Source: a bacterium
GTDB taxonomy: Bacteria > Campylobacterota > Campylobacteria > Campylobacterales > Arcobacteraceae
Reading direction: 5' to 3'
NCBI GenBank assembly: GCA_018816105.1
Contig: JAHIWE010000020.1
Coordinates: 1-64,000, forward strand
DNA length: 64,000 bases
Under the pieces are notes generated by a model. It did no database searches and was not told the origin of the DNA. It saw nothing but the letters and a program-made list of their open reading frames with translations. A program made the position numbers and the translations under genes. Below are positions 1 through 8,288 of the stretch, one piece after another (within the stretch, counting starts at the first letter, position 1; each line of letters opens with the position of its first letter).

Positions 1-79
1 AAGTGTTATTTATATGTTATCAATGTACAAAAGAACATTTTTTGGAAAACTAGTAAAACAAGAAAATAAAGATATGAAA
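1..79. repeat. Direct repeat copy 1 (exact copy of 436-514)
   Basis: Bases 1-79 are identical to 436-514 (offset 435); identity ends at base 80 (c) versus 515 (g). Since it begins at base 1, the true repeat could extend further left. Both copies lie in the same reading frame of nuoM. The junction falls at gatatgaaa, which encodes DMK and is plausible in both protein contexts, so it looks like a microhomology join. Either a tandem partial duplication inside nuoM or an assembly/contig-end artefact. Confidence 0.95.
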
Positions 80-712
80 CAGATGATTGCATACTCATCA
101 ATTTCTCATATGGGAGTTATTACACTTGGGGTATTTGCACTTAATGTTGAAGGAATATCAGGAGCTGTTTATTTAATGATTGGACATGGAATTGTTTCAG
201 GGGCTCTGTTTATGAGTGTTGGGGTTCTATATGACAGGCGAAAAACCAAGATGATAAAAGAGTTTGGTGGATTAGCTCATAATATGCCAATGTTTGCTTT
301 TGTTTATGCAGTTGTTTTATTTGCATCTGTTGGTTTACCTTTAACAATAGGATTTATTGGTGAGTTCTTATCATTACTAGGATTCTTCAAATACTCGCCA
401 TTTTTAACATTTTTAGCATCACTTACTATTGTATTAAGTGTTATTTATATGTTATCAATGTACAAAAGAACATTTTTTGGAAAACTAGTAAAACAAGAAA
501 ATAAAGATATGAAAGATATTTTTGGTAGAGAACTTTTTGCACTAGGTTCTTTGGTAGTTTTAATTATTGCTTTAGGTATTTATCCAAAAGTGATTTTGGA
601 TCCATTAAATACAACAGTGACACATCTTACAAAAGTTATGGAAATAAAAGCAGTAAATGAAGATACAAAAGAAAAATTAAGAGCTGTAAATTCTATTGGG
701 GAGGTTAAATAA
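2..712 (+). CDS. nuoM: NADH-quinone oxidoreductase subunit M, C-terminal part (5' end missing or chimeric)
   Basis: Antiporter-like, proton-pumping membrane subunit of respiratory complex I. The frame is open from base 2 and no genuine start lies in the window. From about base 80 the translation follows the family: QMIAYSSISHMGVITLG (conserved loop and helix), GLPLTIGFIGEFLSLLG, then the last hydrophobic helices and a charged tail. The residues before that (SMYKRTFFGKLVKQENKDMK) belong near the C-terminus, where the same segment occurs again, so the first 79 bases are not the natural upstream part of the gene. An ATG at base 14 therefore should not be taken as the start. The TAA overlaps the nuoN ATG by one base, so the two are translationally coupled. 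Identity is secure; the 5' structure is not. Confidence 0.9.
   Translation, partial: SVIYMLSMYKRTFFGKLVKQENKDMKQMIAYSSISHMGVITLGVFALNVEGISGAVYLMIGHGIVSGALFMSVGVLYDRRKTKMIKEFGGLAHNMPMFAFVYAVVLFASVGLPLTIGFIGEFLSLLGFFKYSPFLTFLASLTIVLSVIYMLSMYKRTFFGKLVKQENKDMKDIFGRELFALGSLVVLIIALGIYPKVILDPLNTTVTHLTKVMEIKAVNEDTKEKLRAVNSIGEVK
436..514. repeat. Direct repeat copy 2, native position inside nuoM
   Basis: Second copy of the 79-base segment found at 1-79. Here it encodes the VIYMLSMYKRTFFGKL region close to the NuoM C-terminus, where it fits the family, so this is the original location and the left-edge copy is the displaced one. Confidence 0.95.
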
Positions 713-2214
713 TGCTAGAACCTATTAATATTAGTTTAGAAAGTCTAAACTTAGGAACATTAGCACCAATGGTTATTGCCATTATTGGTGCTTTAAGTAT
801 ATTGTTAACTGACCTATTTAATAAAGATAAACATAAATCTTTATATGTAATTTTAGTTGCACTATTTTTGATTTTTGACTTATTTACACTTTTAGCTTAT
901 CATGGTGATGAAAGAGGTGTATTTGATTTAATGCTACTTGATGGAATAGCGATATTATCTCAATGTATTATTATTTGTGGGTCACTTTTATTTATATTCT
1001 TAGGTCTTTCAAAATTAAGATTCCAAGATTTTAGATATGCTGAATATTTTGCATTATATTTATTTGCAGTTGCTGGTTTCCAGTTTATGGTAAGTTCTGA
1101 TTCATTAATTTTAATATTTGTTGGACTTGAAACAGCATCTTTAGCCCTTTATACAATGATTGCAATGCACAATAAAATGGTATCAATTGAAGCTGCTATT
1201 AAATATTTTACAATGGGAGCACTTGCAGCTGCTTTTTTTGTATTTGGATCTATGATTTTTTATGGAATTACAGGTTCTTTAGAGTTAGCTCAAATTGCAC
1301 AAGTTTTAACTCAAGAAGGTTTCTTAAGCCATGAAAATTATGCTAATTATATTTTAGTATTAGTAGGATTTGTGTTTATGTTTGCTGCTATTGGATTTAA
1401 ATTATCACTATTTCCATATCATGTATGGGTACCAGATGTTTACCAAGGTTCAACTTCAGCAATGGCAGGATTCTTATCTGTAGTTCCTAAAATGGCAGGA
1501 TTTGTTGTAGCTCTTAGATTTTTTGAAATATTTGTACAGGCAAATGATCCAATTATTCAAACTATGCTTTACGTAACTGTTGTATTAACAATTACTATTC
1601 CAAATTTAATTGCTCTTCAACAAAAAGATATAAAAAGAATGCTTGCATACTCTTCAATTTCAAATGCAGGTATGGCAATGGCTGCTATTGCTATTGGAAC
1701 ACAACAAGCAACAACGGCGCTGTTTTTATATTGGATTTTATTTACAATTACAAACTTCGGAGCATTCGGAATGTTATGGTTAAATAGAGGAAAAGAGTTT
1801 GAAGATTATAGCTCTCCATATGCTTTTAAAAAGTTTTCTGGACTTGCAAAAATTTCCCCGTTTACAGCTTCAATTTTAGCAATGTTTTTATTTGCACTAA
1901 CAGGACTTCCTCCTTTTGCTTTATTTTGGGGTAAAATGTATTTAGTTGCAAGTGCTGTAAATGCAGGTCATATTGCCTTAGCTATTATTATTGTAATAAA
2001 CTCAGCAATTGCTGCTTATTATTATTTAAGACCTGTTTCTTATATGTTCTTAAGAGATCCTGAAGAAGGAACTAAAGCTAAATTTATGCAAAATGCTTCA
2101 TTACCAATGAAATCATTAGTTGGATTTGCTGTATTTTTACTTTTAATCTCTATTTTATTAATAGATCCATTATTAAATATAATTTCATTTTACGTATCAA
2201 ATTCAGGATACTAA
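712..2214 (+). CDS. nuoN: NADH-quinone oxidoreductase subunit N
   Basis: Third antiporter-like subunit (ND2 homologue) of complex I in the inner membrane. The 500-residue protein is hydrophobic throughout, with about 13-14 predicted helices. Family signatures visible are ETASLALYTMIA near residues 140-150 with the key Glu, GIGFK-like AAIGFKLSLFPYHVWVPDVYQG near residue 230, and KRMLAYSSISNAG at about 308-320. Length is normal. ATG overlaps the nuoM stop (TAATG), typical of the nuo operon, of which this is the last gene; a hairpin follows directly. Identity is secure. Confidence 0.96.
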   Translation: MLEPINISLESLNLGTLAPMVIAIIGALSILLTDLFNKDKHKSLYVILVALFLIFDLFTLLAYHGDERGVFDLMLLDGIAILSQCIIICGSLLFIFLGLSKLRFQDFRYAEYFALYLFAVAGFQFMVSSDSLILIFVGLETASLALYTMIAMHNKMVSIEAAIKYFTMGALAAAFFVFGSMIFYGITGSLELAQIAQVLTQEGFLSHENYANYILVLVGFVFMFAAIGFKLSLFPYHVWVPDVYQGSTSAMAGFLSVVPKMAGFVVALRFFEIFVQANDPIIQTMLYVTVVLTITIPNLIALQQKDIKRMLAYSSISNAGMAMAAIAIGTQQATTALFLYWILFTITNFGAFGMLWLNRGKEFEDYSSPYAFKKFSGLAKISPFTASILAMFLFALTGLPPFALFWGKMYLVASAVNAGHIALAIIIVINSAIAAYYYLRPVSYMFLRDPEEGTKAKFMQNASLPMKSLVGFAVFLLLISILLIDPLLNIISFYVSNSGY

Positions 2215-2222
2215 TACTATAC

Positions 2223-2252
2223 ATTCTAATCATTTGTAAAAATGATTAGAAT
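2223..2252 (+). terminator. Probable terminator of the nuo operon
   Basis: Perfect 12-bp inverted repeat ATTCTAATCATT / AATGATTAGAAT with a 6-base loop (TGTAAA), 8 bases after the nuoN stop. The stem is AT-rich and the following T tract is weak, so termination may be partial. Confidence 0.6.
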
Positions 2253-2269
2253 TATTGTAAACTTATCCT

Positions 2270-2758
2270 ATGAAAAAAATAATCACTCTTTTTTTATTAT
2301 CATTTAATTTATCTTTTTGTAACTCTTTGGGTTTGAGTCAAATGGATATTCTAATTTTGAAAAAAATAAAATCACTAACAGATGATAACTATATGAAATA
2401 TTCCTTAATGGCAATTGCAATTAAAGAATCATCTGTTGGTAAGAATTTAGTAAATAATGCAAGTAAGGATTATGGATTATTTCAAGCTAATATAAAAAGT
2501 GTGATTAGAAGACAAAAAGTACCAGATACTATTTATAATAGAAGATTCTTTGCTGAGAAACTTGTCTATGATGTAGGTTTTTCAACTGCAAATGCAATAG
2601 TTGAAATTGATTATTGGAAGAAAGTTCATAAAGATAATTGGATAAAAATCTGGGCTAGTTATAATACGGGATGGAATTATCGTTCAGATATAGGAGTTGA
2701 TTATGCAACATCTGTATTTGATATTATAAAAAAATTAAAATACGAGTACAATTTATAA
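2270..2758 (+). CDS. Secreted lytic transglycosylase-like (SLT-fold) protein
   Basis: A 162-residue protein with a hydrophobic N-terminal signal (about residues 3-18, then FCNS). The body resembles a minimal soluble lytic transglycosylase: catalytic-type Glu in IAIKESSVG (E53), DYGLFQ at 67-72 in the place of the usual G-L-(M/F)-Q motif, and ASYNTGW near residue 130 in the place of the AYNAG motif. It would cleave peptidoglycan glycan strands in the periplasm; the lack of other domains suggests a local, perhaps accessory role. It stands alone between the nuo terminator and mqnD. The family assignment rests on motif pattern only. Confidence 0.6.
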   Translation: MKKIITLFLLSFNLSFCNSLGLSQMDILILKKIKSLTDDNYMKYSLMAIAIKESSVGKNLVNNASKDYGLFQANIKSVIRRQKVPDTIYNRRFFAEKLVYDVGFSTANAIVEIDYWKKVHKDNWIKIWASYNTGWNYRSDIGVDYATSVFDIIKKLKYEYNL

Positions 2759-2832
2759 AATAGAAAAAACAATATAAACAAGTAATAAACCATAACTTGT
2801 TACAATCAACATTGAAAAATAAAGGAATAATA

Positions 2833-3696
2833 TTGAAAACAATAAGTGTTGCACATTCACCTGATGCTGATGATATATTTATGTATTATGCAATTAAATT
2901 TGGTTGGGTTGGTGCTAAAGATGCAAAATTTGAAAATATTGCAGCTGATATAGAAACATTAAATCAAGCTACATTAAAAGGTGAGTATGATATTTGTGCA
3001 ATTTCATTTGCTTTATATCCATTTATTAAAGATGATTATGCACTTTTAAAAACTGCTGTTTCTTTTGGTGAGGGATATGGTCCTAAACTAATTAAAAAAA
3101 TAGGAACAAAATTAAAAAGAAATTTTAAAGTAGCACTTAGTGGAGAGTTCACTACAAATGCACTTTTATTTAAAATTGCATATCCAAATGCCAGAATTAC
3201 TTATATGAATTTTCTAGATATTGAAAAAGCAGTACTTGATGGAACTGTTGATGCAGGTGTTTTAATACATGAATCAATTTTAACTTATAATAATGAATTA
3301 GAAGTTGAAAAAGAAATGTGGGATATTTGGGTTGAATTAAGTGGTGGAGCCTTACCATTGCCACTTGGAGGAATGTGTTTAAGACGTTCAATTCCACTTC
3401 ATAGTGCAATTGATTATGAAAATACTTTAATAAAAGCTGTTGAAGTTGCAAATAAAAATAGAAAAGTTTTAGCTCCAATGCTACTTGAAAAAGGTTTAAT
3501 TAGAGTTGATGCGCAAACTTTAGATAAATATTTAGATTTATATGCAAATGACAACTCTGTTAATATGAGTGAAATACAATATAAAGCTTTAGACAAACTA
3601 TATGAATTGGGTTATAAAAACGGTTTTTATGAGAATTTAATAAAATCTCAAGATTTTTTAATACCAAATGAGTATGAAGAGTTAAGAGCTAGATAA
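2833..3696 (+). CDS. mqnD: 1,4-dihydroxy-6-naphthoate synthase-type protein MqnD
   Basis: Enzyme of the futalosine route to menaquinone, which converts cyclic dehypoxanthine futalosine to dihydroxy-6-naphthoate in the cytoplasm. The N-terminus KTISVAHSPDADDIFMYYAIKFGW is a hallmark of the family, and the protein has the two-lobe periplasmic-binding-like pattern (GEFTTNALLF, LPLPLGGMC). I place the start at the TTG at 2833 because AAAGGA lies about seven bases upstream and the homologous N-terminus begins there; an in-frame TTG at 2797 would add 12 unlike residues. The product is 287 aa. murB follows after three bases. The pathway matches the menaquinone-based respiration expected with the adjacent nuo genes. 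Confidence 0.88.
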   Translation: MKTISVAHSPDADDIFMYYAIKFGWVGAKDAKFENIAADIETLNQATLKGEYDICAISFALYPFIKDDYALLKTAVSFGEGYGPKLIKKIGTKLKRNFKVALSGEFTTNALLFKIAYPNARITYMNFLDIEKAVLDGTVDAGVLIHESILTYNNELEVEKEMWDIWVELSGGALPLPLGGMCLRRSIPLHSAIDYENTLIKAVEVANKNRKVLAPMLLEKGLIRVDAQTLDKYLDLYANDNSVNMSEIQYKALDKLYELGYKNGFYENLIKSQDFLIPNEYEELRAR

Positions 3697-3699
3697 TTA

Positions 3700-4485
3700 A
3701 TGCAAAATAATATAAGAACAATAGATTTTAAAAAATATTCTTCAATTAAAATAGGTCCTGTTTTAGATGTGCTTGTTATTAATGAGATAGGTGATTATAG
3801 TGATTATGAAATAATAGGTCGAGCTAATAATTTACTAATTTCTCCTAATACAAACAAAAAATTTGCAATTTTGGGTGAAGAGTTTGATTATATTAAGCAA
3901 GAAGAAAATTTACTTTATGTAGGATGTGCAACAACATCGGGTAAACTTTTAACATATACAAGAAAAAATGATATTGCGAACTTAGAGTTTTTAGCAAAAT
4001 TACCAGGAAATCTAGGTGGTTTAGTAAAAATGAATGCAGGTTTAAAATCATGGGAAATGTTCAATTATATTCATAGTATTAAAACAAAAGATGGTTATAT
4101 CAAAAAAGAGGACATAGAATACTCTTATAGAAAAACAAAAATTGATACAATCGTTTATGAAGTTGTTTTCAATATAGAGTATGGATTTAGCAAAGAGATG
4201 CTAAAAGAGTTTAATAAAATGAGAGATAATCAGCCACACATTCCTAGTGCTGGGTCTTGTTTTAAAAATCCAGAAGGTGATTTTGCAGGTAGATTAATTC
4301 AAGAACTTGGATTAAAAGGTATAAAAAAAGGTGATATGAGTTTCTCAGAACAACATGCAAATTTCTTAGTAAATTATGGCGATGGAACCTTTGAAGATGC
4401 AATATATTTAATTAATTTAGTAAAAGAAAAAGTAAAAGAGCAGTTTAATATAGATATAAAAGAAGAAATAATTATTTACAAGTAA
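3700..4485 (+). CDS. murB: UDP-N-acetylenolpyruvoylglucosamine reductase
   Basis: FAD enzyme that reduces UDP-GlcNAc-enolpyruvate to UDP-MurNAc with NADPH, the second committed step of peptidoglycan synthesis. The FAD-binding half contains NLLISPNT and the loop KLPGNLGGLVKMNAG. The C-terminal domain has IPSAGSCFKNPEGDFAGRLI, with the proton-donor region, and ends with EQHANFLVN and IKEEIIIY, which supplies the last conserved Glu. At 261 aa it is the short campylobacterotal type. It starts three bases after the mqnD stop, so the two probably share a transcript. Confidence 0.93.
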   Translation: MQNNIRTIDFKKYSSIKIGPVLDVLVINEIGDYSDYEIIGRANNLLISPNTNKKFAILGEEFDYIKQEENLLYVGCATTSGKLLTYTRKNDIANLEFLAKLPGNLGGLVKMNAGLKSWEMFNYIHSIKTKDGYIKKEDIEYSYRKTKIDTIVYEVVFNIEYGFSKEMLKEFNKMRDNQPHIPSAGSCFKNPEGDFAGRLIQELGLKGIKKGDMSFSEQHANFLVNYGDGTFEDAIYLINLVKEKVKEQFNIDIKEEIIIYK

Positions 4486-4502
4486 TATTAATTAATTTAT
4501 GT

Positions 4503-4508
4503 TAGAAT
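4503..4508 (+). promoter_or_regulatory. Possible -10 box of topA
   Basis: TAGAAT in the 53-base gap between murB and topA, with no clear -35. A tAAGG ribosome-binding site follows at about 4527-4531 ahead of the GTG start at 4539. Assigned from position and sequence only. Confidence 0.35.
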
Positions 4509-4538
4509 GCAAACTTTAAAATAATGTAAGGTTTTTTA

Positions 4539-6902
4539 GTGAAGAATTTAGTAATAGTGGAGTCCCCAGCAAAAGCGAAGACAATATCAAAATTTTTAGG
4601 TAGTGATTATACGGTTATGGCCTCTATGGGACACGTAAGAGATTTACCGAAATCTCAGTTGGGATTTGATCCTGAAGATAATTTCAAGCCAAAGTATTTA
4701 GTTTCTACTGATAAGAAAAAAGTAATTAGTGATTTAAAAAAACATATTACAAAAGATACCACCATTTACCTAGCGGCCGATGAGGATAGGGAAGGAGAAG
4801 CTATTGCTTGGCATTTAATTCCTGCTTTGAAAATCGAAAAAAACCCTATAAAAAGAATTGTATTCCATGAGATTACTAAAGATGCCATTCTAAAAGCATT
4901 AGCAAATCCAAGAGATGTGGATCAACACTTAGTTGATGCTCAACAAGCAAGAAGGATACTTGACCGTGCTGTTGGATATGAACTTTCACCATTATTGTGG
5001 AAAAAAGTAAGATATGGGTTAAGTGCTGGACGTGTTCAAAGTGTAGCTGTGAGAATCATAGTTGATAGAGAAAATGAAATTAGAGCATTTATTCCTGAAG
5101 AATACTGGAGAGTAAAAGCTGATTTTATTAATCCTGAACTAAAAGCAGAACTTGCAAAAATCAATGGAAAAACTGCAAAAGTTACAAATGAAGAGCAAGC
5201 TTTAAAAATTGAAGATTCATTAAACCAAGGTATTTATAAACTTGATAATATTGAAGAAAAAGAGAGTACTAGAAATCCAGCAGCTCCTTTTACAACTTCT
5301 ACTTTACAACAAGAAGCAAGTAGAAAACTAGGACTTTCTGTTAAGCAAACAATGATTATAGCTCAACAACTATATGAAGGAAATGTAGGAAATATTCCAA
5401 ATCACACAGGTGGTTTGATTACATATATGAGAACGGATTCTTTAAATCTTTCGAATGTTGCAACAAGTGCTGCAAAAACTGTAATTGAAGAAGAGTATGG
5501 TAAAGAGTATTCTTTAGGTAAGCCAAGGGTTTACAAATCAAAAGCAAAAGGTGCACAAGAAGCCCACGAAGCAATAAGACCTGTAAATTTAGCACTGAAA
5601 CCTAGTGAAATAAAACCTTATGTTGAAAATATTCAATATAAACTTTATAGTTTAATTTGGAAAAGAACACTTGCAACTCAAATGGCAGTTGCAAAAATTG
5701 CAAATACTACATATAAAATTGAAGCTGGGAAAAATAAAGAGTATGAGTTTCAAGTAAAGGGTCAAAGAATTATTTTCCCAGGATTTATGAGAGCTTATAC
5801 AGAAGGTAGTGATAATCCAGAAGCTGCACTTGATAGTACTGAAAAAATTCTTCCAAATGTAGAAATTGGAACAATTCTAGAATTAGAAAAATTAGAATCT
5901 GAGCAAAACTTTACTAAACCACCAGCTCGATATACAGAAGCTTCTTTGGTTAAAAAACTTGAAAGTGAAGGAATAGGTCGTCCATCAACTTATGCTCCAA
6001 CAATTTCAACTATTCAAGCAAGAGAATATGTTACAAAAACTGAAGATAAAAAACTAATTCCAACACCAACGGGTGAAGTTGTAAATAGTTTTTTAGTTGA
6101 TCATTTCTCTTATATTGTAGATTTAGGATTTACAGCAAAAATTGAAGAAGAGTTTGATGAAATTGCAGAAGGAAAAATCGCTTGGGAAGAAGTGATGAAA
6201 GAGTTCTATGGAAATTTCAAAAAAACTATTGATGAAAAAGAAGAAAGTGTAAATAAAGAAGATTATTTACAAGTAAGAGAAATTGGAATAGATCCAGCTT
6301 CAGGAAAACCTGTAAGTGCAAGAGTAGGAAGATTTGGTCCATTTATTCAAATTGGAACAAAAGATGATGAAGAAAAACCAAAATTCGTGGCGATTCCTGA
6401 TCATTTAAATATGGATACAATTACTTTTGATGAAGCGATGTATTTATTCACACTTCCAAGAGTTGTAGGACTTGATGCTAATGGTGATGAAATTAAAGCA
6501 AATATTGGAAGATTTGGACCTTATTTACAAATTAAAACAAAATATTATTCACTAAAAACTGATGATCCATATACTGTTGACTTACCAAGATCTTTAGAAA
6601 TTATAAAAGATTTAGATGAGGCAAAAGAGAAAGCTACAATAAAAGTATTTGATAAAGAAAAAATACAAATTTTAATTGGGCAATATGGTGCATATATAAA
6701 ACAAGGTAGAAAAAACTTCAAAATTCCAAAAGGAATGGAAGCAAAAGATTTAACATTAGAAGATTGTCTTGAAATTATTTCAAAAGATTCAAAATCGAAA
6801 GGTAAAACAACTACTACAAAAAAAGCTCCTGCAAAAAAAGCAGCGACACCAAAGAAAACTACAGCTAAAAAAACTACTACAAAAAAGAGTGCTGATAAGT
6901 AA
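4539..6902 (+). CDS. topA: DNA topoisomerase I
   Basis: Type IA topoisomerase that relaxes negative supercoils through a 5'-phosphotyrosine intermediate. The N-terminal Toprim domain opens with VESPAKAKTISKFLG and contains AADEDREGEAIAWHL. The active-site Tyr is Y296 in GLITYMRTDS, and QEAHEAIRP and EGIGRPSTYAPTI follow. Instead of zinc fingers the C-terminal part carries three G-(R/Q)-(F/Y)-G-x-(F/Y)-(I/L)-(Q/K) repeats (about residues 600, 660 and 710), then a tail of roughly 35 residues rich in Lys, Thr and Ala that probably binds nucleic acid. GTG start. At 787 aa the length is normal. A metallophosphoesterase gene follows after two bases. Confidence 0.96.
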   Translation: MKNLVIVESPAKAKTISKFLGSDYTVMASMGHVRDLPKSQLGFDPEDNFKPKYLVSTDKKKVISDLKKHITKDTTIYLAADEDREGEAIAWHLIPALKIEKNPIKRIVFHEITKDAILKALANPRDVDQHLVDAQQARRILDRAVGYELSPLLWKKVRYGLSAGRVQSVAVRIIVDRENEIRAFIPEEYWRVKADFINPELKAELAKINGKTAKVTNEEQALKIEDSLNQGIYKLDNIEEKESTRNPAAPFTTSTLQQEASRKLGLSVKQTMIIAQQLYEGNVGNIPNHTGGLITYMRTDSLNLSNVATSAAKTVIEEEYGKEYSLGKPRVYKSKAKGAQEAHEAIRPVNLALKPSEIKPYVENIQYKLYSLIWKRTLATQMAVAKIANTTYKIEAGKNKEYEFQVKGQRIIFPGFMRAYTEGSDNPEAALDSTEKILPNVEIGTILELEKLESEQNFTKPPARYTEASLVKKLESEGIGRPSTYAPTISTIQAREYVTKTEDKKLIPTPTGEVVNSFLVDHFSYIVDLGFTAKIEEEFDEIAEGKIAWEEVMKEFYGNFKKTIDEKEESVNKEDYLQVREIGIDPASGKPVSARVGRFGPFIQIGTKDDEEKPKFVAIPDHLNMDTITFDEAMYLFTLPRVVGLDANGDEIKANIGRFGPYLQIKTKYYSLKTDDPYTVDLPRSLEIIKDLDEAKEKATIKVFDKEKIQILIGQYGAYIKQGRKNFKIPKGMEAKDLTLEDCLEIISKDSKSKGKTTTTKKAPAKKAATPKKTTAKKTTTKKSADK

Positions 6903-6904
6903 TT

Positions 6905-7417
6905 ATGAAAATTGGCATTTTATCTGATAGTCACCTAAAAGGTGACTATACTAAAGAAGTAATTGATCTACTAAAAGCAAAGCAAAGTGAATATTTAGTT
7001 CATGCAGGTGATTTATGTATTGAGAAAAATCTAGAACTTTTGGAAAATTCAGGACTTAAATATGTAGCAGTTTTTGGAAATAACGACAGAAGTTTATTTT
7101 CATTAGAAACAAAATACAATATAAAAACAGAACCATACTATTTTAAAATAAAAGATATAAAATTCAAACTGATGCATTTACCATATTATATGACACCTGA
7201 CAGTGATGTGGTGATTTTTGGGCATACTCATATGTTTGAATGTGAATATAAAAATAAAACTTTATTTATAAATCCAGGAGAAGTATGTGCACGTGAAAAG
7301 CCTTTGATTGAGTGTGTACAACTTGAGATTAAAGAAAATGAGTATATAATCACACGGTATTTTAAAAATAGTAAAAACATAAAATTTGAGAAAGAAGAAT
7401 ATATATATGAACGATAA
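6905..7417 (+). CDS. YfcE/MJ0936-type metallophosphoesterase
   Basis: A 170-residue calcineurin-fold phosphodiesterase. All metal-site motifs are visible in order: SDSH (D8, H10), HAGD, FGNND, the His in MHLPYY, and FGHTH near residue 105, followed by the family's INPGE. No signal peptide, so it is cytoplasmic; members cleave small phosphodiesters but the substrate cannot be read from sequence. It is coupled to topA upstream and overlaps bioB downstream by 11 bases. Confidence 0.85.
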   Translation: MKIGILSDSHLKGDYTKEVIDLLKAKQSEYLVHAGDLCIEKNLELLENSGLKYVAVFGNNDRSLFSLETKYNIKTEPYYFKIKDIKFKLMHLPYYMTPDSDVVIFGHTHMFECEYKNKTLFINPGEVCAREKPLIECVQLEIKENEYIITRYFKNSKNIKFEKEEYIYER

Positions 7418-8279
7418 TCAAGAAGAAATATTTCTATGTGCAATTTGTAATGTTGAGAGTGGTACTTGTAACGAAGATTGTAAATTCTGTACACAAAGTG
7501 TAAGATATAAAGCTGATATTCAAAGATACACACTTAAAAGTATTGAACAAATTATATTAGAAGCTAAAAAAGCTAGAGAAAATGGAGCTGTTGGGTTTTG
7601 TTTAGTAACAGCAGGACTTGGACTAACTGAAAAGAAAACTAAATTTATAGCCCAGGCTGCACGAGCTATTAATAAAGAAAATTTAGGACTTAGGTTAATT
7701 GCATGTAATGGAACAGCTACTGTTGAGCAATTAAAAGAGCTAAAAGCAGCAGGTATTAGTAATTATAACCACAATTTAGAAACATCAAGAGATTTTTACC
7801 CAACTATTTGTACAACACACTCTTGGGATGAAAGATATCAAACATGTTTAAATGTTAAAGAAGCTGGTTTAAAATTAGTTTGTGGTGGAATTTTTGGAAT
7901 GGGTGAAACTCAAGAAGATAGAATTTCTATGTTGGAAGCTATTAATTCACTTGATCCTATGAATGTTCCATTAAACTTTTTTCACCCAAATGAAGCTTTA
8001 CCAATAGTAAAAAATACTATTAATAAAGAAGAAGCATTTGATTTAATTACACTTGCACGAAAGATGATTCCAAATGCACATAAAATAATGGTTGCAGGTG
8101 GAAGAGAAGTAATGTTTGGTGATGATCAATATGAAATTTTTAACAGAGGTGCAAATGCATTTGTTATTGGAGATTATTTAACTACTACTGGTAAATCACC
8201 AAAAGATGATGTTGATGCATTAGAAGCTTTAGGTTATAAAATAGCTAAAAATTTTCATGTAATGCCAGACGAGAAGTAG
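7407..8279 (+). CDS. bioB: Biotin synthase
   Basis: Radical SAM enzyme that inserts sulfur into dethiobiotin, the last step of biotin synthesis. The SAM cluster motif is C21-NED-C25-KF-C28. YNHNLETSRDFY carries the Cys/His-region signature typical of BioB, and GGIFGMGET, DPMNVPLNFF and VAGGREVM follow. I use the ATG at 7407, after AAAGAAGAA, rather than an upstream TTG at 7386. The 290-residue protein is the short campylobacterotal form compared with about 346 in E. coli. No other bio gene is in the window. Confidence 0.93.
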   Translation: MNDNQEEIFLCAICNVESGTCNEDCKFCTQSVRYKADIQRYTLKSIEQIILEAKKARENGAVGFCLVTAGLGLTEKKTKFIAQAARAINKENLGLRLIACNGTATVEQLKELKAAGISNYNHNLETSRDFYPTICTTHSWDERYQTCLNVKEAGLKLVCGGIFGMGETQEDRISMLEAINSLDPMNVPLNFFHPNEALPIVKNTINKEEAFDLITLARKMIPNAHKIMVAGGREVMFGDDQYEIFNRGANAFVIGDYLTTTGKSPKDDVDALEALGYKIAKNFHVMPDEK

Positions 8280-8288
8280 GTCTAATTA

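Noticed and set aside
3197..3478. Minus-strand open frame inside mqnD, and similar long antisense frames inside recA, dnaK, nuo and topA-region genes
   Set aside because: They are shadows of well-supported genes on the other strand, without ribosome sites or recognisable protein features.
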